Shown: positions 17,411 to 24,553, numbered from the stretch's first letter. The stretch: 28,866 nt of DNA from RGIG8748 sp045544515 (GCA_045544515.1 JAZPZD010000003.1:1-28866); one strand, 5' to 3'. Program-made: numbers and translations. Notes: a model not told the origin generated them from the sequence alone.

Positions 17411-18688
17411 TTATACCTCTTCAAATCTTATAAGAGCACTCTTGGCGTGGGCGGTGAGACCCTCTTTTTCGGCAAAGTATGCCACATCGTCTTTGACCTT
17501 TAGAAGTGCATTCTTGGTGTAGTATGTATACTGGGTTTTCTTTACAAAATCGTCTACCGAAAGAGGCGAGGAAAACCTTGCAGTTCCGCTGGTAGGCAGG
17601 GTGTGGTTTGCACCTGCATAGTAATCGCCCAGTGCCTCGGGACAATATCTGCCCATAAAGATTGAACCTGCGTGTTTTACCGCGTCGAGATAGTCAAAGG
17701 GGTTATCTACACAAAGCTCCAGATGTTCGGGTGCGATTTTGTTGGAAATCTCTATCGCTTTGTTTAAGTCGTCGGCAACGATAATCTTGCCGTTGTCATC
17801 AATTGACACTCTTGCTATGTCTTTTCTTAAAAGATTGGGTATCTGCTTTTCTATTTCGTCCGACACCTTAAGTGCAAAGTCCATATCGTCGCATACCAAG
17901 ACGGCACTTGCCATCTTGTCATGCTCTGCCTGAGAGAGCAAATCTGCCGCAACAAAGGCGGGGTTGGACTTAGCATCCGATACCACCAGTATCTCGCTGG
18001 GGCCTGCTATCATATCGATAGACACTCTGCCGTAGACCTGCCTTTTTGCCTCTGCAACAAAGGCGTTGCCGGGGCCTACGATTTTGTCCGCCTTGGGAAT
18101 ACTCTCTGTTCCGTAGGCAAGGGCGGCTATTGCCTGTGCACCGCCTACCTTGAATATCTTATCTATGCCTGCAATCTTGGCAGCGGCGAGGATTACGGGG
18201 TCAATCTTACCGTCACTACCTGGAGGTGTCACCATAACAATCTCTTTTACCCCTGCAATCTTGGCAGGGATGGAGTCCATAAGAACGGTAGACGGATATG
18301 CCGCAGTACCGCCCGGGACATACAGACCTGCAACCTCTACGGGTATCACCTTTTGTCCTGTAACAATGCCCTCTTTTTCGTTTATGATAAAGCCGTTTCT
18401 TACCTGCTTTTCGTGGAAAGTGCGGATATTTGTTGCCGCCTCGGTGAGAATTCGCAAAAATTCGCTCTCTACCTTGCCTACCGCCTCGTCTATCTCTTCC
18501 TGTGACACAAGAAGAGTATCCAATTTGGCACCGTCAAACTTGAGACAGTATTTTTTGACTGCGTCATCGCCGTTTTTTGCAACATCTTCTATGATATCGG
18601 AAACGATTTTTTCCACATTTATTTTGCTTTCTTCTCTGGCAAAGATTTCGCTTTCGGAAATTTCGCCGTATTTGTATATCTTAATCAT
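17411..18688 (-). CDS. hisD: Histidinol dehydrogenase HisD
   Basis: This Zn-dependent enzyme oxidises histidinol to histidine in two NAD-dependent steps. Signatures: VEVAGLYVPGGTAAYPS, KVGGAQAIAALAYGT, KIVGPGNAFVAEAKRQVYG, DMIAGPSEILV, LLSQAEHD (metal site), APEHLEL and YAGANHTLPTSGTAR (metal and substrate site). The length of 425 aa is standard. AGAGGG nine bases upstream supports the ATG at 18688, which lies 15 nt after hisG. Confidence 0.98.
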   Translation of the reverse strand: MIKIYKYGEISESEIFAREESKINVEKIVSDIIEDVAKNGDDAVKKYCLKFDGAKLDTLLVSQEEIDEAVGKVESEFLRILTEAATNIRTFHEKQVRNGFIINEKEGIVTGQKVIPVEVAGLYVPGGTAAYPSTVLMDSIPAKIAGVKEIVMVTPPGSDGKIDPVILAAAKIAGIDKIFKVGGAQAIAALAYGTESIPKADKIVGPGNAFVAEAKRQVYGRVSIDMIAGPSEILVVSDAKSNPAFVAADLLSQAEHDKMASAVLVCDDMDFALKVSDEIEKQIPNLLRKDIARVSIDDNGKIIVADDLNKAIEISNKIAPEHLELCVDNPFDYLDAVKHAGSIFMGRYCPEALGDYYAGANHTLPTSGTARFSSPLSVDDFVKKTQYTYYTKNALLKVKDDVAYFAEKEGLTAHAKSALIRFEEV

Positions 18689-18703
18689 TTTTAAAAACCC
18701 TCT

Positions 18704-19321
18704 TTATATCTGCTTTTCTATCTCGGATTTAATGTTTTCTATCTCTTTGGTCTTAAATTTAAAGCTCGCCTTGTTTGCAATGAGCCTTGCGCTTATGGGG
18801 ACAATATCTTCTATGGGACAAAGGTTGTTTTCTTTAAGAGTTGTGCCCGTTTCCACAATGTCCACTATTACATCGGAAAGCTCAAGTATCGGTGCAAGCT
18901 CTATTGAGCCGTTTAGCTTGATGATGTCTATGTCTCGGCTTTTCTTTGAATAATAGTCTGTGGCAATGTTTACAAACTTGGTTGCAACCCTGAGCGTCTT
19001 TTCGGTATCGTCTTTAAAGTCATTTTTGGCGGCAACTGCCATACGGCACTTGCCTAAGTGCAAATCCAAAAGCTCATACACATCGGGGCTGTATTCCAAA
19101 AGTATATCCTTGCCCGCAACGCCTATGTCCGCCGCACCTCTCTCCACATATATTGCAACATCGGAGGGCTTTACCCAAAAATAGCGGATGCCCTTTTCCT
19201 CATTTTCAAAGGTGAGCTTGCGGGAGTTTTCCTTGATAGAAGCACAGTCAAAGCCTGCCTTTTCGAACATATCATATACCTTTTCGCCAAGTCTGCCCTT
19301 GGGAAGTGCTACATTAATCAT
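18704..19321 (-). CDS. hisG: ATP phosphoribosyltransferase, short-form catalytic subunit HisG
   Basis: It joins ATP and PRPP to give phosphoribosyl-ATP, the first and feedback-controlled step. INVALPKGRLGEKV at the N-terminus, the RGAADIGVAGKD segment and the PRPP loop ALVDIVETGTTL-type motif (here VIVDIVETGTTLKEN) identify it. At 205 aa it is the short form lacking the regulatory C-terminal domain, so it needs HisZ, encoded just upstream. I chose ATG 19321, which overlaps the end of hisZ by 8 nt; a TTG at 19330 is in frame but less likely. No clear Shine-Dalgarno site is seen, so coupling to hisZ translation is probable. Confidence 0.95.
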   Translation of the reverse strand: MINVALPKGRLGEKVYDMFEKAGFDCASIKENSRKLTFENEEKGIRYFWVKPSDVAIYVERGAADIGVAGKDILLEYSPDVYELLDLHLGKCRMAVAAKNDFKDDTEKTLRVATKFVNIATDYYSKKSRDIDIIKLNGSIELAPILELSDVIVDIVETGTTLKENNLCPIEDIVPISARLIANKASFKFKTKEIENIKSEIEKQI

Positions 19322-20423
19322 TGTTTTCAAGGATTTCTACCCCCTTGCCGTTGAATTTTAAAAGCTGTTTGTATTTGATATCGGGGATTTGTCTTACTGC
19401 GAGCACACTCGTGCCGATATCGGTTAAGAGTTTGATGTTTTTTGCAAGAGCTACGCTGTCGGCATCATCGTCATATAGAACAACGGTATCCACATCGTAC
19501 TTTTTCTTTTGGGTGTTTAGTCTTTCCAGCATATCCAGATACACCGCAAAGCCTATGGCGTCTGCCTTTTTGCCCATTCTCTCCAAGAGCTTGCCGTACT
19601 GACCGCCGGTAAGTACACTCTCGGCGATGCCGTTGATGTAGCCTTTAAAGACCACTGCACTGTAGTACTTCATATCGCATACTATGGAAAAGTCAAAGTT
19701 AACCTTATCTTCAAATCCGCATTCCTTGAGGTATGTATTTAGTGCATCCAATACCTCAATGTGCTTTTGACATTCTTGAGGCAGGTTTTCCTGCTTTAAT
19801 TTGCCAAGCACATAGTCGCCCTTGCCGTATACCGACGAGAGAGTTTCCAGTATGCCAAAATCTATACCATTTTCTTCGCAGAGGGTCTTTATAGCGGGGA
19901 GGTTCTTTTCGCCAAGAAGAGTTACAATCTCTTTTTTGATGCGGGTATCGTCTGTTATTGCCTCGATTACCGCAGAGATTAATCCCATATGCGAGATATC
20001 CAGAACGAAATCTTTGTCTATGGCATTTAGGCTCTCGCACGAGAGCATAACAACCTCGCAGATGTTGTAGGTATCTATGTCGCCTATGCACTCAAGACCT
20101 GTCTGCATAATCTCTTTGAAAACTCTCGAGCCCTTGGGTGCTCTGTATACATTTTCGTTGTAATAGACCTTGTTTAGTACACCGTCCTGAGAGTTTTTTA
20201 TTATAGAAAGCGTAACATCGGGCTTTAGTGCCATAAGGCGTCCGCCGGGCTCGGTAAAGGTGATTACGCTGTCCGAAACAAGAAAGTCCTTGTTTCTTGC
20301 ATAGAGGTCGTATTCTTCAAACTTGCTCATTTTGTACTGTCTGTAGCCGTATTTCTGGTACAGCGAGCGAAGTGTGAATATCGCTTTTTCATCGTTTTTG
20401 ATTATATCTTCTTTAAAGGTCAT
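19314..20423 (-). CDS. hisZ: ATP phosphoribosyltransferase regulatory subunit HisZ
   Basis: This is a histidyl-tRNA synthetase paralogue that forms the hetero-octamer with short HisG and confers histidine feedback control. It has the class II aaRS-like core: GYRQYKMSKFEEYDLY, FTEPGGRLMALKPDVT (motif 2 region), KVYYNENVYRAPKGSR, QTGLECIGDID and VLTGGQYGKLLERMG (motif 3 region). It has no anticodon-binding domain of normal HisRS length (369 aa total). I chose ATG 20423 because AAAGGA lies 9 nt upstream; the ATG at 20432 abuts that site. It is the first gene of the his operon. Confidence 0.93.
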   Translation of the reverse strand: MTFKEDIIKNDEKAIFTLRSLYQKYGYRQYKMSKFEEYDLYARNKDFLVSDSVITFTEPGGRLMALKPDVTLSIIKNSQDGVLNKVYYNENVYRAPKGSRVFKEIMQTGLECIGDIDTYNICEVVMLSCESLNAIDKDFVLDISHMGLISAVIEAITDDTRIKKEIVTLLGEKNLPAIKTLCEENGIDFGILETLSSVYGKGDYVLGKLKQENLPQECQKHIEVLDALNTYLKECGFEDKVNFDFSIVCDMKYYSAVVFKGYINGIAESVLTGGQYGKLLERMGKKADAIGFAVYLDMLERLNTQKKKYDVDTVVLYDDDADSVALAKNIKLLTDIGTSVLAVRQIPDIKYKQLLKFNGKGVEILENND

Positions 20424-20460
20424 AGGATACATTCCTTTCAGTTCGCTTTATTGCTTTATC

Positions 20461-20490
20461 ATTTTAACACACTAAAGCGTTGAAATCAAC
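20461..20490 (-). promoter_or_regulatory. his operon promoter with overlapping dyad
   Basis: On the minus strand: -35 TTGATT (20484-20489), a 17-nt spacer and -10 TAAAAT (20461-20466) preceded by TGT, an extended -10. A dyad GTTGA-AA-TCAAC (20479-20490 on the plus strand) overlaps the -35 box and could be a repressor site; that is inference. The leader to hisZ is only about 30 nt, too short for a T-box. Just upstream, CACAAAA/TTTTGTG (near 20489-20509) could be a weak terminator for the preceding phoPR genes. Confidence 0.7.
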
Positions 20491-20550
20491 ACAAAATGAA
20501 TTTTTTGTGAGATTTATATAAACCATTGTTATACATATGCACTATATATA

Positions 20551-21897
20551 TCATTTAAACACAACAGTAAAGGTGCTTCCCTCGCCGACGGTGCTCTTTA
20601 GCCTGATATCCGCATCGTTTATCTTGGCAAGGTGCTTGACGATAGAAAGTCCCAGTCCTGTGCCGTTTACCGTTTTGGAATGGCTCTTGTCCACGCGGAA
20701 AAATCTTTCGAATATTCTGTCGTGGTACTTTTCGGGGATGCCGATGCCTGTGTCGGCTATTTCTATTGTCCTCTCCGATACGCTTACCGTAACTGTTCCG
20801 CCTGGTCTGTTGTACTTTACGGCGTTGTCTATGAGGTTGTATACAAGCTCGGTTATCTGCGAAAGACTTGCAAGTACCACGGTGTCTATGCCCGTCAGGA
20901 GTATCTTTACATCTTTTTCCGTTGCCTTTGGTGTAAGGCGTTCGGCTATGTCTGTGGCAAGGGGTTTTAGGTTTATGTACTCCTTGGGCTCGTCCATCTT
21001 GTTTTCGTCAAGGTGCGAAAGCTCGATGATGTCATTTACAAGTGCAATAAGACGGGAGCTTTCTTTTTCTATTTTTTTGATAAATCCTGCCACATCATCG
21101 CTCTTGGCGATGCCTTTGTCTATTATCTGGGCATAGCCGTGGATGGTGGTAAGGGGCGTCTTTAACTCGTGCGACACATTGGCGGTAAATTCTCTTCGTA
21201 TCTTTTCGGACTTTGTTCGCTCCGTTACATCAAAGAGCAAAAGAACCGCACCTGTTATAACATCTTTTTCCTTAACAGGACTGTAAAAAATCTGGTATGT
21301 CCTCTCTTTGCTTTCAAATATGATGTCGCTCTTTTCGCCCGAGAGGGCTTTTTGTATCACATTAAGCAGCTGCTTGTTGTCTGTGAGGTTTGAGTATTTT
21401 TTGTGCTTTACACTATTTTCTTCGGCATCAAGAATTCCCAGTGCGGGCTCATTGATGGTGAGCACATCGTGGTTTTCGTCTATAATAACAAGACCCTCAT
21501 TGATGTTGTCCATAATGGTCTGCAGTCTTGCCTTTTGCTCGGTAACTCTCTCCATCTGGCGATTTATCTCGGTGTTCTGGCGGTGTATACGGTTAAGCAG
21601 CGGACGGATTTCCTCATAGGCGAGGCTTATCTTATCAGCGGTATACTCTTTGGCATCAGTTATGGGCTTTACTATGCTCTCTGCCAGATACGACGCCGCT
21701 ATCGCCGAAAGAAAATACACCAAAAATGCCAAAATAACAATAATAACCGCCGCCGCATAGAACACAGGGGGCATAGAGCCGTCAAAATCCGCACGGGTTT
21801 CGAAATATGTGTAGCAAATACACAGCTCTATGGCGGACATAATTACTATCGCCGCAAGAGAGACATATTTTATATATGAACAAATTTTTTTGTACAT
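20551..21897 (-). CDS. PhoR-like membrane sensor histidine kinase
   Basis: This two-component sensor has TM1 (about 10-30), a very short outer loop of about 15 residues, TM2 (about 47-68), a HAMP-like linker and helix (72-125), a PAS domain (about 127-225), HisKA with NVSHELKTPLTTIHGY (phospho-acceptor His243) and HATPase with LIDNAVKYN, IADTGIGIP and GTGLGLSIV. The length of 448 aa and domain order match PhoR/ResE-type kinases. I prefer ATG 21897 because AGGA lies 8 nt upstream; an ATG at 21906 overlapping the regulator's TGA is the alternative. The tiny outer loop suggests it senses a membrane or cytoplasmic cue (PAS) or a partner protein. Phosphate as signal is not shown. Confidence 0.9.
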   Translation of the reverse strand: MYKKICSYIKYVSLAAIVIMSAIELCICYTYFETRADFDGSMPPVFYAAAVIIVILAFLVYFLSAIAASYLAESIVKPITDAKEYTADKISLAYEEIRPLLNRIHRQNTEINRQMERVTEQKARLQTIMDNINEGLVIIDENHDVLTINEPALGILDAEENSVKHKKYSNLTDNKQLLNVIQKALSGEKSDIIFESKERTYQIFYSPVKEKDVITGAVLLLFDVTERTKSEKIRREFTANVSHELKTPLTTIHGYAQIIDKGIAKSDDVAGFIKKIEKESSRLIALVNDIIELSHLDENKMDEPKEYINLKPLATDIAERLTPKATEKDVKILLTGIDTVVLASLSQITELVYNLIDNAVKYNRPGGTVTVSVSERTIEIADTGIGIPEKYHDRIFERFFRVDKSHSKTVNGTGLGLSIVKHLAKINDADIRLKSTVGEGSTFTVVFK

Positions 21898-21902
21898 AGT
21901 TA

Positions 21903-22577
21903 TCATCCTATTTTGTATCCGACATTTCTCACTGTGTCGATAATTGACCCTGCATCGCCAAGCTTCTGCCTCAAGGTTCTTATATGAACATCCAAAGTAC
22001 GCGACTCTCCCTCAAAGTCTGTGCCCCAGATATCGCGTATGATAGCCTCTCTCGGAACCACAGAGCCTTTTGCCTTTATGAGCATATGCAAAAGCTCGTA
22101 CTCCTTGTAGGTAAGGGAGATTTCTGTACCCCCCGCAAAGACTGTGCGTTTTTTTAAATCCAGCCTGATGCTTCCTGCATCAAGGCAGTCGGCAGGTGCA
22201 TTTTCTCTGTGGCTGCGTCTTAACACCGCCTTTATCCTCGATATTAGCTCGAGCACATCAAAGGGCTTGGTGATGTAGTCGTCTGCACCCATATCAAGAC
22301 CTTTTAATTTATCCATTCTTTCGGATTTTGCGGTGAGCATTATTATGCAGATACCGTCTTTGCTGCTGTCGGAACGCAGCTGCTTCAGGATTTCCATTCC
22401 GTCGGTATCGGGGAGCATAATATCCAGGAGTATCACATCGGGTTTTTTGACAGTTAACCTTTCAAAAAATCCGCCTGCGTTTTCGAAACATTCCACGCAA
22501 AAGCCGGTTGCAGAAAGTGTATACTCTATAAGTTCTCTGATATTTGCATCGTCTTCCACACAAAATACTGTGTTCAC
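21903..22577 (-). CDS. PhoP-like OmpR-family response regulator
   Basis: A receiver domain (about 1-118) has the acidic pair EDD near the start, phospho-acceptor Asp52 in VILLDIMLPD, IMLTAKS and the conserved Lys in DYITKPFD. A winged-helix DNA-binding domain follows (about 128-224, with LTYKEYELLHML, VVPREAIIRDIWG and RTLDVHIRTLRQKLG). The 224-aa length is typical. The GTG at 22577 has AAGG 8 nt upstream (22586-22589) and is preferred to an in-frame GTG at 22586 that overlaps this site. It is transcribed with the kinase. Confidence 0.92.
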   Translation of the reverse strand: MNTVFCVEDDANIRELIEYTLSATGFCVECFENAGGFFERLTVKKPDVILLDIMLPDTDGMEILKQLRSDSSKDGICIIMLTAKSERMDKLKGLDMGADDYITKPFDVLELISRIKAVLRRSHRENAPADCLDAGSIRLDLKKRTVFAGGTEISLTYKEYELLHMLIKAKGSVVPREAIIRDIWGTDFEGESRTLDVHIRTLRQKLGDAGSIIDTVRNVGYKIG

Positions 22578-22609
22578 CAAAATCACCTTCTCGGTAAAAA
22601 TATTTACAC

Positions 22610-22638
22610 ATTATATATTGTATCACACATCATATCAA
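22610..22638 (-). promoter_or_regulatory. Promoter of the two-component operon
   Basis: On the minus strand: -35 TTGATA (22633-22638), a 17-nt spacer and -10 TATAAT (22610-22615). The start would lie about 26 nt before the response regulator GTG. It is divergent from the epimerase promoter in the same 171-bp intergenic region. Confidence 0.8.
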
Positions 22639-22677
22639 GATTACAACACTAAATTGCTCTTGTTTGGCGGAAAATGC

Positions 22678-22706
22678 TTGATTAATGCGTCAATTTGTTC
22701 TATAAT
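22678..22706 (+). promoter_or_regulatory. Promoter of the aldose 1-epimerase gene
   Basis: -35 TTGATT (22678-22683), a 17-nt spacer and -10 TATAAT (22701-22706). The two divergent promoters are about 40 bp apart, so one bound regulator could affect both. I see no convincing repeated regulator box between them. Confidence 0.8.
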
Positions 22707-22748
22707 CATATAAAAGGATATCAAAATACATAAAAGAGAGGGATTAAT

Positions 22749-23609
22749 ATGGAAAATATCATTATCAAAAGCGATTGTCTAACTGTGGGGATTAACCCTA
22801 TGGGTGCAGAGCTTAGAAGCGTAAAGGATAATAACGGCAACGAATTTATATGGGGCTGTGACCCCAAGGTATGGGCGGGATGTGCACCGATACTCTTCCC
22901 CATATGCGGAGGACTTAAAGACGACAAATATGTGCTCGGCGGCAAAGAATATGTTCTGCAAAAGCACGGCTTTGCAAGAACATCGGAATTCTCTGTAAAA
23001 GAAAAAAGCGAAAATGCGGTGACATTTTCACTTTGTGATACAGAGGACACACTAAAGATGTTCCCATTTGAGTTTGAGCTTGAGGTGTACTTTGAGGCTG
23101 TCGGAAACAGTGTAAAGTGCGAATACAGAGTGATAAACAAATCCGACAAAACAATGTACTTTGGCGTAGGTGCCCACGAGGGCTATGCCTGCCCCGAGGG
23201 TATAGAAGAATACGACATAATCTTCCCCAAGGCAGTTGACCTTGATGCATATCAGTTAAACGGAAATCTGCTCCAAAAAGAAACAGTTGAAATTGCAAAA
23301 AACTGCACTGTTTTTCCTCTTAAGGAAAAGTATTTTGAGATAGACGCATTGGTGTTTAAAAATCTGGGCGTACATTCTGTGGAATTAAAGCACAGAAATT
23401 CGGGCAGAAAGATAACTGTGGAATTCCCCGAGCACGAGTATTTCCTCATGTGGCAGAAATACGGTGCAAAGTACATATGCATAGAGCCCTGGAGAGGCTT
23501 CCCCGATTATGAAGACTCGGATTACGACTTTGTAAATAAAGACGGAATTATAAGTTTGGAAAAAGGACAGACAGATGTGTCCATCCATACAATGACATTT
23601 GAAATATAA
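22749..23609 (+). CDS. Aldose 1-epimerase family protein (LacX-like)
   Basis: This galactose-mutarotase-superfamily beta-sandwich protein probably interconverts the alpha and beta anomers of a hexose or hexose phosphate. Motifs: GAELRSVKDNNGNEFIW, LFPICGG, KHGFARTSEF (substrate His), GVGAHEGYACP (family usually GxHPGF; here Glu replaces Pro) and KYICIEPWRGFPD with the likely catalytic Glu. The length of 286 aa is typical for the LacX/YihR-like branch. GAGAGGGA upstream of 22749 is the ribosome binding site. It is a single-gene unit; the sugar substrate cannot be told from sequence, though proximity to glycogen genes on the chromosome hints at central sugar metabolism. Confidence 0.85.
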   Translation: MENIIIKSDCLTVGINPMGAELRSVKDNNGNEFIWGCDPKVWAGCAPILFPICGGLKDDKYVLGGKEYVLQKHGFARTSEFSVKEKSENAVTFSLCDTEDTLKMFPFEFELEVYFEAVGNSVKCEYRVINKSDKTMYFGVGAHEGYACPEGIEEYDIIFPKAVDLDAYQLNGNLLQKETVEIAKNCTVFPLKEKYFEIDALVFKNLGVHSVELKHRNSGRKITVEFPEHEYFLMWQKYGAKYICIEPWRGFPDYEDSDYDFVNKDGIISLEKGQTDVSIHTMTFEI

Positions 23610-23616
23610 AGAGACA

Positions 23617-23648
23617 GAGCAGTTGTTGCGTTATTGCAACAACTGCTC
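23617..23648 (+). repeat. Palindrome copy 1 downstream of the epimerase gene
   Basis: A perfect 13-bp stem (23617-23629 with 23636-23648) with a 6-nt GTTATT loop, 8 nt after the epimerase stop. There is no T-tract on the plus strand, so it is a poor classical terminator, but it could protect the mRNA 3' end. Confidence 0.8.
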
Positions 23649-23693
23649 AGACTGTCGAAAAAGAACGCACCGCAAAGTGAATACCAAAAAATT

Positions 23694-23740
23694 AAGCTCA
23701 TTAGTAAGGATTATTGTAATCATTACTTACGAGCTTTTTC
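23694..23740. terminator. Hairpin with T-tracts on both sides, possible bidirectional terminator
   Basis: AAGCTC...GGATTA (23694-23713) pairs with TAATC...GAGCTT (23717-23736) at 17 of 20 positions with a 3-nt loop. It is followed by TTT on the plus strand and flanked by A6 on the left (23685-23691), which gives a T-run on the minus strand. It lies between convergent genes, so it may stop both the epimerase and toxin transcripts. Confidence 0.6.
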
Positions 23741-23873
23741 ATTTATGTAGCTTTTGCCATTTATGACAAAAGCTTGTATTTTACTTACTTTGCTTACTTC
23801 GTCACCGCTCATTGCCGTACCTTTGTACTGCCTGCTTCGCGCTTCCTCGTCTGCGTCCATTTTCGTTCGTCTC

Positions 23874-23904
23874 CTCAGCGTGTCGACTTTATCGACACGC
23901 TGAG
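23874..23904. repeat. Perfect 13-bp hairpin inside the composite element
   Basis: CTCAGCGTGTCGA (23874-23886) and TCGACACGCTGAG (23892-23904) pair perfectly around a CTTTA loop. Its last three bases (GAG) are shared with the start of palindrome copy 2. On the minus strand it lies right after the toxin stop and could act in 3'-end formation, although no T-tract follows. Confidence 0.8.
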
Positions 23905-23915
23905 CAGTTGTTGCG

Positions 23916-24395
23916 TTATTGCAACAACTGCTTTTCTATTCCAAGCTCTTTATGAAAATATTTAAGCGTTGTGTACTTATACTTTTTTGCCTGATATTCA
24001 TTAAGATTGCCATTTGCATATCTTATATAACCCTTTACAAAAGAAACAAACTTCTTAATAACGATATGATAATTTGCATCAAGCTCGATATATTCCATAT
24101 CATTTATTCGCGCCGCTTCGCCTATGTACCTATCGTCATTTACAATAACGGCTTTGGAATAATCAAGACCTGTTATAGTGTCGGTGCTGCGTGAGGAATT
24201 TTCGAACTTATAGCAATTATTATGCTTTACATTTGTTCTGAACGGAATAGCAAATGTGTTATTTTCAAATTTGATAAGCAGCACCAGATACGGGCGATTT
24301 TCTTTGTTTTCGATTTCGGGATAATCGGCAAGATTGTATCTGTTATAGAACTCTGCCGACAGATAATTTAATTTGTATCTTTTGTTTTTATTCAT
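23916..24395 (-). CDS. cptN: Type III toxin-antitoxin system toxin, ToxN/AbiQ superfamily, CptN-like endoribonuclease
   Basis: Toxins of this family are sequence-specific RNases that stop growth, often on phage infection, when released from their RNA antitoxin. This 159-aa protein has the expected length and the family-like pattern ENRPYLVLLIKFENNTFAIP, then FRTNVKHNNCYKF, an SR turn and GLDYSKAVIV, followed by a long basic helical C-terminal half. AGGA (24404-24407) lies 8 nt before the ATG. Upstream on the same strand are, in order, a promoter, two tandem RNA repeats and a hairpin, exactly the type III arrangement. The gene is visibly more AT-rich than its neighbours, suggesting transfer. 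Its last four residues (QLLQ) and stop lie inside the palindromic repeat copy 2. The family name is from recognition, not a search; TenpN or ToxN are alternatives. Confidence 0.85.
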   Translation of the reverse strand: MNKNKRYKLNYLSAEFYNRYNLADYPEIENKENRPYLVLLIKFENNTFAIPFRTNVKHNNCYKFENSSRSTDTITGLDYSKAVIVNDDRYIGEAARINDMEYIELDANYHIVIKKFVSFVKGYIRYANGNLNEYQAKKYKYTTLKYFHKELGIEKQLLQ

Positions 24396-24416
24396 ACTAT
24401 CTATCCTATAATAAGA

Positions 24417-24445
24417 TTAAAGCCCTTGCACCGAGATGCAAGGGC
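24417..24445 (-). terminator. Leaky terminator between RNA antitoxin and toxin
   Basis: On the minus strand GCCCTTGCA (24437-24445) pairs with TGCAAGGGC (24422-24430), a 9-bp stem with a 6-nt loop, followed by TTTAATCTT. The interrupted T-run predicts partial read-through. In known type III loci such a terminator sets the excess of antitoxin RNA over toxin mRNA; here it lies 26 nt before the toxin ATG. Confidence 0.88.
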
Positions 24446-24453
24446 ATATCTTC

Positions 24454-24498
24454 CGTTGGGACTTCTTTATAAAGGTGTTACCCTCGCACCTAATCTTT
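24454..24498 (-). repeat. Antitoxin repeat unit 2 (45 nt)
   Basis: AAAGAT-T-AGGTG-C-GAGGGTA-A-CACCT, an A/T-rich linker, then AAGTCCC. The linker is four bases shorter than in unit 1 while every predicted pairing segment is kept, as expected if structure is under selection. Confidence 0.85.
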
Positions 24499-24547
24499 GA
24501 TGGGGACTTTTTTATTTGGAGAGGTGCTACCCTCACACCTCATCTTC
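24499..24547 (-). repeat. Antitoxin repeat unit 1 (49 nt)
   Basis: GAAGAT-G-AGGTG-T-GAGGGTA-G-CACCT, an A-rich linker, then AAGTCCCC. The stem can extend to GAGGTG/CACCTC. It starts exactly where the promoter predicts transcription to begin (24546-24547). Confidence 0.85.
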
Positions 24548-24553
24548 GGTTTT

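Larger units (their letters stand above)
23617..23932. repeat. Composite palindromic intergenic element with identical hairpins at both ends
   Basis: The stretch is bounded by two copies of the same palindrome, GAGCAGTTGTTGC-GTTATT-GCAACAACTGCT (23617-23648 and 23902-23932). Between them lie a 17/20-paired hairpin (23694-23736), an AGCTTTTG/CAAAAGCT stem (about 23749-23774) and a perfect 13-bp hairpin (23874-23904). Its GC-rich middle part (23810-23875) does not resemble the neighbours, and no gene is supported. It looks like a MITE-like or other dispersed repeat; transposition is not shown. The right-hand copy overlaps the toxin gene's last codons. Confidence 0.65.
24446..24547 (-). ncRNA. 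cptI: Type III RNA antitoxin (CptI-like), two tandem repeats
   Basis: The predicted transcript contains unit 1 (24547-24499, 49 nt), unit 2 (24498-24454, 45 nt) and a 6-nt partial third unit, GAAGAT (24453-24448), running into the terminator. Each full unit holds the conserved blocks (G/A)AAGAT, AGGTG, GAGGGTA, CACCT and AAGTCCC. AGGTG pairs with CACCT (5 bp; 6 bp in unit 1), and the GGG in that loop can pair with the CCC downstream, giving an H-type pseudoknot as in known ToxI and CptI RNAs. Two repeats of about 45 nt match my recollection of the Clostridial CptI type. Free RNA should bind and inhibit the toxin after being cut into units. Confidence 0.87.

Noticed and set aside
20424..20460. 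T-box riboswitch or His-rich leader peptide before hisZ
   Set aside because: The predicted leader is about 30 nt, too short for a T-box, and contains no run of His codons.
23774..23965. Plus-strand open frame of 63 codons inside the composite repeat
   Set aside because: It spans hairpins of the repeat and the antisense of the toxin 3' end, starts without a ribosome binding site, and resembles no family I recognise.
24448..24547. CRISPR-like reading of the tandem repeats
   Set aside because: Only two units, with conserved blocks scattered through each unit and no repeat-spacer division, no cas gene nearby, and a promoter-repeat-terminator-toxin order that fits a type III antitoxin far better.
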